From Deltaproteobacteria bacterium (GTDB lineage Bacteria; Myxococcota_A; Polyangia; Polyangiales; Houyiibacteriaceae), in NCBI GenBank assembly GCA_019309605.1, contig JAFDFW010000150.1, positions 1-5,746 on the forward strand: a stretch of DNA of 5,746 nucleotides, given 5' to 3'. The position numbers and the translations under genes are program-made. The notes below the pieces were generated by a model. That model saw only the letters and a list, made by a program, of their open reading frames with translations. It searched no databases and was not told where the DNA came from. Positions 1-5,589 of the stretch are shown piece after piece. Within the stretch, counting starts at the first letter, position 1. Each line of letters opens with the position of its first letter.

Positions 1-94
1 GCTCAGGATGTGAAACGGCAAGGGGTTGGCGGGCCACAACTTCCAGAGCAGCGCCCAGCAAGAGGGGTATCACGCGGAGCAAGGTCGTCGTCAC
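1..94 (-). CDS. Partial CDS (N-terminal 31 codons), possible membrane or exported protein
   Basis: A reading frame opens with GTG at 94-92, overlapping the TGA stop (93-91) of the upstream HAD gene in a GTGA arrangement, and stays open to the window edge. A purine-rich GAGAG lies about 9 bases before the GTG. The visible residues begin MTTTLLRVIPLLLGAALEVV and end in AVSHPE. A short polar, singly charged start is followed by a Leu/Ala/Val-rich hydrophobic run (about residues 8-21), which would suit a signal peptide or a first transmembrane helix. A hydrophobic helix followed by a His-Pro-acidic motif also occurs near the start of some GT-C membrane glycosyltransferases, but that match is a guess from very few residues. 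The overlap implies co-transcription with the HAD gene. The product cannot be identified; the true start could also be the TTG four codons in or a codon beyond the edge. Confidence 0.5.
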   Translation of the reverse strand, partial: MTTTLLRVIPLLLGAALEVVARQPLAVSHPE

Positions 95-768
95 GATTTG
101 CGTCTCTCGACCGGTTTCTTTTCGTTGGCGGGGAGACAGAGGGCTAGCACGCCGGAGCGGTTCATCGTCGATACGAGCTCGATGCTCGACTCGGCCCAAG
201 CAGGAGGTGTCGTTGCCACGAGCACGGTGCGCATGCCGGCGCCCGTTGCAGCCGTCCAGCCGTCGAGTGAGTCTTCGAAGGCAATGCAGTCCGCTGCTTG
301 GACGCCCAGTCGCTCTGCGGCCAGCAGGTAGCCTTCCGGGGATGGCTTGGGTGACGAAACATCGTTGCGGGTGATCAAGACACTCATCTGCTCCAAGACC
401 CCGGCCGCCTTCAGCCATATTTCCGGCGCGCTACTGTTGGTGACGACCCCCATGGCGACTCCACGTTCCGCCAGGGCGCGAACCGTCCGCGTCGCGCCTG
501 GCATGCTCACATGCTGCGCGGTCTGGAGCAGTGTGGCGAGAGCGTTCGGTTTGGCGTCGAAGAGCGCTTGCTTGATGACCGCGTTCGCCCCCGGCACGCC
601 AATCTCGATCACTTCCGAACGGGGTTTTCCTTGGCGTACCGCGTCCCGGGCTGCGGCGGAAAACTCGATTCCAGCGTCACGGAATACCTGCTCGTAGGCC
701 CGCACATGTAGGGGCGCCGAGTCCACAAGCACACCGTCCATGTCGAAGAGCACGGCGGATGTAGTCAT
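91..768 (-). CDS. HAD-superfamily hydrolase, beta-phosphoglucomutase-like (sugar phosphatase or phosphomutase)
   Basis: This 225-residue protein has the full set of HAD motifs. Motif I is DMDGVLVDS with nucleophile D9 and acid/base D11. An alpha-helical cap follows (about 16-85) with GKPRSEV, resembling the GxxR cap motif of beta-phosphoglucomutases. Motif II is T110 in VVTNSS, motif III is K141 in SPKPSPEGY, and motif IV is FEDSLDG (E165, D166, D169). Length and layout fit the subfamily I phosphatases and phosphomutases that act on small phosphorylated sugars in the cytoplasm using Mg2+. The exact substrate is unknown: closely related proteins include beta-PGM, sugar-phosphate phosphatases and phosphoglycolate phosphatases. 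It lacks the look of GmhB, the HisB-like heptose bisphosphate phosphatase. It is transcribed divergently from the sugar-nucleotide cassette, with only 50 bp between starts, and is coupled to the gene downstream by a GTGA overlap. The start at 768 places motif I at the usual distance from the N-terminus. Family confident, substrate not. Confidence 0.92.
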   Translation of the reverse strand: MTTSAVLFDMDGVLVDSAPLHVRAYEQVFRDAGIEFSAAARDAVRQGKPRSEVIEIGVPGANAVIKQALFDAKPNALATLLQTAQHVSMPGATRTVRALAERGVAMGVVTNSSAPEIWLKAAGVLEQMSVLITRNDVSSPKPSPEGYLLAAERLGVQAADCIAFEDSLDGWTAATGAGMRTVLVATTPPAWAESSIELVSTMNRSGVLALCLPANEKKPVERRKS

Positions 769-818
769 TTTTCATTCATCCGGGGATTAGGATATCGTAT
801 CGGCGACAAGAGGCGTAA
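769..818. promoter_or_regulatory. Divergent intergenic region expected to carry promoters for both flanking transcripts
   Basis: Only 50 bases separate the ATG codons of the minus-strand HAD gene and the plus-strand SDR gene, so promoters for both would have to sit here or inside the genes. The centre (787-800) is AT-richer than the surroundings. It holds weak -10-like hexamers in both directions: TAGGAT on plus at 788-793, and TACGAT on minus around 799-794. I could not assign convincing -35 boxes. A good Shine-Dalgarno sequence, AAGAGG at 808-813, lies five bases before the plus-strand ATG. The HAD gene has no clear ribosome site, and its transcript may be nearly leaderless. Promoter presence is inferred from geometry, not proven by motif. 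Confidence 0.4.
808..813 (+). promoter_or_regulatory. Ribosome binding site of the SDR gene
   Basis: AAGAGG lies five bases upstream of the ATG at 819. It supports that codon as the start, and it is among the strongest Shine-Dalgarno sites in the window, as expected for the first gene of an operon. Confidence 0.6.
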
Positions 819-1844
819 ATGACGAACCAGAAATTACTCGTGACCGGGGGGGCCGGGTACATCGGTGCGGTCCTCGTCCCGGAGCTGCTGGAAGAGGGGC
901 ATCATGTCACCGTCTTCGATGCCTTTCTGTACGGGACCGACCCGAGCTCCGATCCCATCGTTCACGAGCGTTGCGAGAAGATTCGCGGCGATATCCGAGA
1001 TTTTGCCGCGGTCGACCAGGTCCTCGAGCTGGGAGGCTTCGACGCGCTGATTCACCTCGCTGCGATCTCGAACGACCCGAGCTCCGAGCTCGATCACGAG
1101 GTCACCGAAACGGTGAATCTCCGAGCGGTCGATCACCTGATGCACGCGGCGAAGAAATACGGAGTGGGGCGCTTCCTCTACGCGTCGTCCGCAAGCGTCT
1201 ACGGCATCAAAGAAGAAGAAGACGTGACCGAGGAGCTTTCCCTCGATCCGATTACCATCTACGCCAAGTGCAAGGCGGAGGGCGAAAAGATCCTCAACGG
1301 TTTGGTGGACGACTCGTTCGTCGGTGTTTCGGTTCGGTCCGCGACTGTGTGCGGCTACTCTCCTCGGCTGAGGCTCGACCTCACCATCAACCTCTTGACC
1401 GACCAGGCCCTGACCGATCAGCGGATTCGGGTCTTTGGCGGCGCCCAAATGCGCCCGAATGTGCACATCCGCGACCTGACGGCCTTCTACCGCATGCTCC
1501 TCACGGCGCCCGCGGACAAGATCTCGGCTCGCGCGTTCAACATCAGCCGGAGGAACGCCTCGGTCATGGCCCTGGCCGAGATGATCCGGGACGAGCTGGA
1601 CTCCTCGCTGCCCATCGATACCGTGCCGTCCAATGATCCTCGTTCCTACCACCTCTCCGCAGACAGGGCGCGCAAGGAACTCGGCTTCGAGCCCCGGCAC
1701 GATTTGGTTACTGCCGTCCGAGAGTTGCGGGAGGCATATCGCAGCGGACGGGTCTCGGACAGCGGGTCCAACATTTATCGAAACGTCGCGTGGATGAAGG
1801 CTCGCCCGGAGCTTTGGCGATCCGCCGCGAAGCTCGTTTCATGA
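819..1844 (+). CDS. NAD(P)-dependent sugar-nucleotide epimerase/dehydratase (extended SDR family)
   Basis: This 341-residue protein is a typical extended short-chain dehydrogenase/reductase acting on nucleotide sugars. The N-terminal Rossmann fold begins with GGAGYIG (residues 10-16), the NAD(P)-binding glycine motif. D34 at the end of the second strand (VTVFDAF) suits NAD binding, and GDIRD (58-62) and HLAAISNDP (79-87) are further cofactor-side motifs. The catalytic set is YASSASVYG (121-129), with the active Ser among S123/S124/S126, and Y148-x3-K152. The C-terminal part contains RPNVHIRDL (212-220), matching the R-x-[FV]-[VI]-H-[VI]-x-D substrate-binding motif common to GalE/RmlB/HldD-like enzymes. 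The likely role is 4-keto sugar formation, 4-epimerisation or another epimerisation of an NDP-sugar in the cytoplasm. The next gene is a sugar aminotransferase that would use such a keto product, and its ATG overlaps this stop (ATGA, 1841-1844). Family certain; GalE-like, 4,6-dehydratase-like and HldD-like activities cannot be told apart by eye. Confidence 0.92.
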   Translation: MTNQKLLVTGGAGYIGAVLVPELLEEGHHVTVFDAFLYGTDPSSDPIVHERCEKIRGDIRDFAAVDQVLELGGFDALIHLAAISNDPSSELDHEVTETVNLRAVDHLMHAAKKYGVGRFLYASSASVYGIKEEEDVTEELSLDPITIYAKCKAEGEKILNGLVDDSFVGVSVRSATVCGYSPRLRLDLTINLLTDQALTDQRIRVFGGAQMRPNVHIRDLTAFYRMLLTAPADKISARAFNISRRNASVMALAEMIRDELDSSLPIDTVPSNDPRSYHLSADRARKELGFEPRHDLVTAVRELREAYRSGRVSDSGSNIYRNVAWMKARPELWRSAAKLVS

Positions 1845-2941
1845 CTTCGATTCCATACGTCGATCTGATCAAGCAGAATCAGGCGCTGCGCCCTCGCATT
1901 CTCGAGGCGATCGATCGAGTGCTGGGCCATGGGCAGTTCATCAACGGCCCCGAGCTGCGCGAGCTCGAGGAAAAGCTGGCTCGACGTCTGGGCGTCGGGG
2001 ACGTGGTCGGCGTGTCTTCTGGCACTTCCGCTCTCACCTTGGCGATGCGCGCGCTCGACATTGGCCCCGGAGACGAGGTCATCACGGTCTCCCATTCGTA
2101 TGTCGCCACCGCGAGCTCAGTGTCCCTAGTCGGGGCCACGCCGGTCTTCGTCGATATCGACCCAGCGACGGGCCTGATGGACCCAACCTTGCTCGCCGCG
2201 GCGATTTCACCGCGAACCAAGGCTGTGCTGCCCGTGCACCTGGGCGGCGTTCCCTGCCTCATGGATCCGATTCAAGAGCTCTGCAGGGCACATGACCTGC
2301 ACCTCATCGAGGACTGCGCACAGGCGATCGGAGCCACGCATCATGGTCGCAGCGTGGGCTCGTTCGGTACGGGTTGTTTCTCCCTGCACCCCTTGAAGAC
2401 CTTGTCTGCCTGTGGGGATGCGGGATTCATCACGACCAACGATCCGGATCTCGCCGCGCTCCTTCGACGCCTCAGGTCCCTGGGCCACCGGGACCGGGAC
2501 CACGTCGATGTACCAAGTGAGAACGCTCGACTCGACACGCTTCAAGCCGCGATTCTACTCACTAAGCTTCCGCATCTCGATGACTGGATCGCGAGCCGCA
2601 GCCAGCACGCCGCCGCGTACCAGACGGCGTTGCGCCCGTTCTTTGAGCTGACGAGCGTCACCGAGGGCGCGGAGCCTGCATACAGCGCCTTCGTCATCCG
2701 TCATGACAAACGCGATGCCTTGATCGCGCACCTTGCGTCCCGGGGCTTCGAGGCCAAGGTCCACTATCCGGTTGCGATTCATCAGCAGCGCGCCTTCGGG
2801 GGAACGAGCCGCGTGGAGCTTCCGCATACCGAGGCCCTGGTCCAACGGATCGTGAGCCTACCGGTGACGCCCGAGTTAGAGCCCTCCGACAGGGACGCGC
2901 TCATCGAGATATTGATCGACTGGAGCCGCAGACATGCGTAG
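1841..2941 (+). CDS. DegT/DnrJ/EryC1/StrS-family PLP-dependent sugar aminotransferase
   Basis: With the ATG at 1841 the protein has 366 residues, normal for the family. It starts with IPYVDLIKQNQALRPRI, the classic N-terminus of these enzymes. An earlier in-frame ATG at 1790 would add 17 residues unlike the family and lie deep in the preceding gene. Visible motifs are GQFINGPELRELEEKLA (31-47), SSGTSALTLAMRAL (59-72, phosphate grip), PGDEVITVSHSYVATASSV (76-94), EDCAQAIGA (157-165, D158 binding the pyridine nitrogen) and SLHPLKTLSACGDAG (181-195), with K186 as the Schiff-base lysine. The C-terminal part carries AKVHYPVAIHQQ (305-316), the usual substrate loop. These enzymes move an amino group, generally from Glu or Gln, to a keto-sugar nucleotide. 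It probably follows the SDR step encoded just upstream. No clear Shine-Dalgarno precedes the start, so translation is probably coupled through the ATGA overlap. Family and catalytic competence are very likely; the sugar and ring position are unknown. Confidence 0.94.
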   Translation: MTSIPYVDLIKQNQALRPRILEAIDRVLGHGQFINGPELRELEEKLARRLGVGDVVGVSSGTSALTLAMRALDIGPGDEVITVSHSYVATASSVSLVGATPVFVDIDPATGLMDPTLLAAAISPRTKAVLPVHLGGVPCLMDPIQELCRAHDLHLIEDCAQAIGATHHGRSVGSFGTGCFSLHPLKTLSACGDAGFITTNDPDLAALLRRLRSLGHRDRDHVDVPSENARLDTLQAAILLTKLPHLDDWIASRSQHAAAYQTALRPFFELTSVTEGAEPAYSAFVIRHDKRDALIAHLASRGFEAKVHYPVAIHQQRAFGGTSRVELPHTEALVQRIVSLPVTPELEPSDRDALIEILIDWSRRHA

Positions 2942-4487
2942 CGCCGAAGCAGATAAGAAGATTCATTCGATCAAAAGCCTGCAAGCCGAGAGGGCACGCC
3001 TTCGCAAAGCAGGGAAGACCGTCGTTCAGTGTCACGGCTGCTTCGACATCGTGCACCCGGGACACATCCGTTACCTGCGAATGGCCCGTAGTCTGGGCGA
3101 TGTCCTGGTCGTGACCGTGAGCGCAGACAACGTGGTGATGAAGGGGTACGACCGACCGTACATCCCGGAAGACCTGCGTCTCGACAACCTGGCCGAGCTC
3201 GGCTGCGTGGACTACGTGGCGCTCAGCGAAGACGAGTGGGCCGGCCCGGTCCTCGAGTCCATCCAGCCCGACATCTACGTGAAGGGGCGAGAGTACGAGT
3301 CCAAAAACGATCCTCGCTTCGCCAAAGAGAAGAAGATCGTCGAGGCCTACGGCGGCCGCGTCGTGCTCGGTTCGGGAGATGTCATCTTTTCGTCCACCGA
3401 GATCGGCCGGCGCAAACGCAACTCGCTGGACATGGAACAGCAGAAGATCCAGCGATTCTGCCACGTCAACGCGATCAATCCCGCTCGGCTCAAGAACGCC
3501 ATCTCCGCGTTTTCCGACCTCAAGATCTTGGTGCTCGGCGACGCGATTCTCGATCACTACGCGCACTGCGAAGGCGCGCGCGTCGCGTCCGAGAGCCCGA
3601 TCGTATCCGTGAAGCCGGTCAGCGAGGAGTGGTTCATCGGGGGCGCCGGCCTGATCGCGCGTCAGGCAGCCGTACTCGGCGCCAAGCCGACATTCGTCAC
3701 CTGCTGCGAAGAGGACGAAGCATTTGGACGAATCAGGAGCAGCCTGGAACGCTTCGGCGTCGAGGTGCACAACCTGCCAGCGCCAGGACGCAGGGCTTAC
3801 ACGAAGACTCGGTACCTGGTCGGCGGCAAGAAGGTCTTCAAAGTCGACCGAGGGAACCCGGCGCCGATTCCCATCGAAACCAGCGACGAGCTGATCACGA
3901 TGCTTCAGGAGCAGCTCGCGGCTCACGACGGACTGATCGTGACCGATTTCGGATATGGCCTGTTTGGGCCAACGCTCGCCGACGCGATTCCGAAGCTCGC
4001 CGAGCATTGCGGCAAGCCCTACTTCGCCGACGTCAGCACCAATGGTCAGGCGAACATCCTCAAGTTCAGCAGGCCGCAGCTCGCAACGCCGACCGAAGAC
4101 GAGCTTCGGTTCGCCCTGGGTGATGCGGAGAGCGGCCTTTCGAACCTGGCGAGCCGGTACTATGCCGCCAGCGGTGCCCAGGGGCTCATCGTCACGATGG
4201 GTCGACGCGGTTCACTTGGCTTTCACCCGCCCAGAGGCGAGGGCGACCGCTTGAGGACCGACTACCTTCCGGCCTTGGAGATCAACGAGGTAGACGCGGT
4301 TGGAGCCGGAGACGTGTTTCTCACAGGGGCGAGTCTCGCGAAGCTCTCGGGCGAGCCCCTTCCCGTTGGGATGTACATCGGTAGCTCGCTAGCGTCGATT
4401 TCCGCCGGAACCCTCGGCAATGAAGGTGCGTCTCTTCCCGAACTCTACGAGTTCTTCGAGCAGCGTGTGGAGCTGGCTGGCGAGTAG
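2934..4487 (+). CDS. Bifunctional nucleotidyltransferase / PfkB-family sugar kinase, HldE-like with inverted domain order
   Basis: This 517-residue fusion resembles the heptose enzyme HldE (RfaE) rearranged. Residues about 28-160 form an RfaE2-type nucleotidyltransferase: HGCFDIVHPGH (34-44, with the HxGH motif at 41-44), DRPYIPEDLR (73-82), VDYV (92-95), IYVKGREYE (114-122) and FSSTEI (152-157, the counterpart of the ISSTxI motif). After a linker, residues about 194-508 form a ribokinase/PfkB-type kinase: LKILVLGDAILDHY (196-209), GGAGLIARQAAVLGAKP (236-252), TKTRYLVGGKKVFKVDRG (290-307), TDFGYG (337-342), TPTEDE (385-390) and DAVGAGD (454-460) with catalytic base D460. In HldE the kinase comes first. 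The probable job is C1 phosphorylation of a sugar phosphate, then transfer of a nucleotide to give an NDP-sugar, in the cytoplasm. GGAG at 2922-2925 is a usable ribosome site eight bases before the ATG, which overlaps the aminotransferase stop. The real substrate may differ from heptose because several kinase motif residues depart from HldE. Confidence 0.88.
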   Translation: MRSAEADKKIHSIKSLQAERARLRKAGKTVVQCHGCFDIVHPGHIRYLRMARSLGDVLVVTVSADNVVMKGYDRPYIPEDLRLDNLAELGCVDYVALSEDEWAGPVLESIQPDIYVKGREYESKNDPRFAKEKKIVEAYGGRVVLGSGDVIFSSTEIGRRKRNSLDMEQQKIQRFCHVNAINPARLKNAISAFSDLKILVLGDAILDHYAHCEGARVASESPIVSVKPVSEEWFIGGAGLIARQAAVLGAKPTFVTCCEEDEAFGRIRSSLERFGVEVHNLPAPGRRAYTKTRYLVGGKKVFKVDRGNPAPIPIETSDELITMLQEQLAAHDGLIVTDFGYGLFGPTLADAIPKLAEHCGKPYFADVSTNGQANILKFSRPQLATPTEDELRFALGDAESGLSNLASRYYAASGAQGLIVTMGRRGSLGFHPPRGEGDRLRTDYLPALEINEVDAVGAGDVFLTGASLAKLSGEPLPVGMYIGSSLASISAGTLGNEGASLPELYEFFEQRVELAGE

Positions 4488-4489
4488 CG

Positions 4490-5509
4490 ATGCGGCGAGG
4501 GCTGACCAAGGAACGCGTCCTCGTGACCGCGGGCTTCGCTTTGTCCGCGCTCCTCGTCTTCTACTTCCTACGGCGTATTGATCTGAGGCAGCTCGGCCCC
4601 ACCTTGGCTTCGGTCAACCTCTGGGTCCTCTCCTGTTGCGTGCTGACAAAAGCAGCCGTCTTCTCACTCGGCGCGTTGCGAAGCAAAGTCTTGCTGAGAC
4701 CGATCCGTAGATACCGATTTTCCGAATGCTTCACTCCGCTATTGGGCGGGTACGTCACCGACAACATCTTCCCCTTTCGGCTCGGAGAGCTCGTTCGCAT
4801 CGACCTTCTTGCCAGGGCTGGCGACATTTCTCGAGGGTCTACCGTTGCAGTCGTGGCGCTCGAACGCTTGCTCGACCTCATCTCCTTCTTGATTCTGTTC
4901 GCAGCGGTCGTGCCAATTCTGGCGATCGATCTCTCGGGCGACGGTCGTATCGCATGGGCGCTTGGAGCCGTCGTCGGCACGCTTCTCGCGGTCGCCTGGC
5001 TAGTTGCCAACCCATCTAGGTTTCCCGCCATCATCGTATTCTTCTCGCGTCCTTTCAGCCAGAGGGTGCAAGCTTGGCTCTTCCAGACGTCGCAACGCTT
5101 CGTCGATGGCTTCAGCGCGCTACGTTCCAGTAGAGCGGTGGCCCAAGCTTTCGCGCTCACCTTTCTGACGCGTCTGGTCGGGATGCTCACTGTTCAGTGT
5201 TGGCTCTGGGCCTTCGGGCTCGAGCTGCCCGTTTATGCTCCGCTCGTCGTGACGGTCCTTCTCGCGATTGGCACTTTGCTCCCCTCGTCGCCAGGCTTCA
5301 TCGGCACATTTCACGTCGCCGTCGCGTACGCACTGGAGCTGATGGGAGTCGATGCCGGCATGGCCGCTTCGGTCGCGATTGCAGGGCATTTCATGGCCAC
5401 GGTTCCCTGGACCGTCATCGGCCTGTTCGTGACCCTTCCGACCATCCGAAGTGTCTGGAAAGGAGGTCCTAGACCCGGTCGGCCAGCGGAAAGCATCCTC
5501 GGAGCGTAA
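4490..5509 (+). CDS. Integral membrane protein, YbhN/UPF0104/AglD-like flippase-like family
   Basis: This 339-residue protein starts two bases after the previous stop and has about seven to eight hydrophobic segments (roughly residues 9-27, 41-61, 123-146, 153-173, 215-240, 248-265, 268-286 and 289-318). Two patches match the lysylphosphatidylglycerol synthase transmembrane region / UPF0104 family. The first is GGYVTDNIFPFRLGELVRI (86-104), corresponding to the GY..N...P.R.GE..R pattern, followed by ALERLLDL (123-130). The second is LPSSPGFIGTFHVAVAYAL (264-282), corresponding to the PSPGG.G.FE pattern. Family members include AglD of archaeal N-glycosylation and the membrane half of MprF, and many occur in polysaccharide or lipid-glycan gene clusters, where a flippase or glycolipid-handling role is suspected. 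No MprF-type catalytic domain is present, since the protein ends about 20 residues after the last helix. As last gene of the cassette it links the sugar pathway to the membrane. The ribosome site is weak (GGCGAG, 4479-4484), so coupling to the upstream gene is likely. Biochemical role unproven. Confidence 0.85.
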   Translation: MRRGLTKERVLVTAGFALSALLVFYFLRRIDLRQLGPTLASVNLWVLSCCVLTKAAVFSLGALRSKVLLRPIRRYRFSECFTPLLGGYVTDNIFPFRLGELVRIDLLARAGDISRGSTVAVVALERLLDLISFLILFAAVVPILAIDLSGDGRIAWALGAVVGTLLAVAWLVANPSRFPAIIVFFSRPFSQRVQAWLFQTSQRFVDGFSALRSSRAVAQAFALTFLTRLVGMLTVQCWLWAFGLELPVYAPLVVTVLLAIGTLLPSSPGFIGTFHVAVAYALELMGVDAGMAASVAIAGHFMATVPWTVIGLFVTLPTIRSVWKGGPRPGRPAESILGA

Positions 5510-5511
5510 AG

Positions 5512-5548
5512 GCCGCCGAGAAACCGCCGGTGACGGCTGTAGATTTTT
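5512..5548 (+). terminator. Weak candidate intrinsic terminator after the four-gene operon
   Basis: GCCGCCG at 5512-5518 can pair with CGG at 5528-5530 and CGGC at 5534-5537, giving a 7-bp GC stem with a three-base bulge. A TGTAGA and a run of five T (5544-5548) follow. The bulge and the six-base gap before the T-run make this a poor terminator by the usual rules, and short GC complementarity arises easily in such DNA. Confidence 0.22.
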
Positions 5549-5563
5549 CTGGTAACACCGGCG
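5525..5563 (+). repeat. 8-bp perfect inverted repeat in the leader of the egtB-like gene
   Basis: CGCCGGTG (5525-5532) and CACCGGCG (5556-5563) are perfect inverted repeats separated by 23 bases. They could form a hairpin in RNA or be half-sites for a DNA-binding protein. No T-run follows, so this is not a standard terminator. The left arm overlaps ACCGCC (5523-5528), which is also complementary to GGCGGT at the egtB-like ribosome site (5580-5585). The arms are real; function is unknown. Confidence 0.35.
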
Positions 5564-5577
5564 CTCTTGACCCGTTC

Positions 5578-5584
5578 AAGGCGG
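5578..5584 (+). promoter_or_regulatory. Ribosome binding site of the egtB-like gene
   Basis: AAGGCGG lies five bases before the ATG at 5590 and supports that start. Its first bases belong to a small inverted repeat, CTTGA (5566-5570) with TCAAG (5576-5580), so the site could be partly masked in RNA. Confidence 0.55.
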
Positions 5585-5589
5585 TACCT

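Noticed and set aside
26..697. Plus-strand open frames opposite the HAD gene (26-331, 347-697, 511-711)
   Set aside because: The minus-strand HAD frame carries all four catalytic motifs in order; the plus-strand frames have none.
1201..1230. Run of GAA/AAG-rich sequence (IKEEEDVTEE) in the SDR gene
   Set aside because: It looked like a small low-complexity insertion, but it falls in the variable loop after the SASVYG motif where acidic residues are usual in such enzymes.
971..1636. 221-codon plus-strand frame inside the SDR gene
   Set aside because: Arg/Pro/Gly-rich shadow of the real frame with no plausible fold.
834..1700. 288-codon open frame on the minus strand
   Set aside because: It is antisense to the SDR gene, whose NAD-binding, YxxxK and substrate motifs are all intact; the antisense product has biased, motif-free composition.
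1790..1840. Upstream ATG extension of the aminotransferase
   Set aside because: The 17 extra residues do not resemble the family, whose proteins begin close to the IPYVDL motif; the ATG at 1841 gives the normal start and an ATGA overlap.
2901..4007. 368-codon open frame on the minus strand
   Set aside because: It lies antisense to the well-supported kinase/nucleotidyltransferase fusion, its translation shows no recognisable motif, and long antisense frames are common in GC-rich coding DNA.
3236..4123. 295-codon plus-strand frame inside the fusion gene
   Set aside because: It is a second-frame shadow: very rich in Arg and low in hydrophobic core residues, with no motif.
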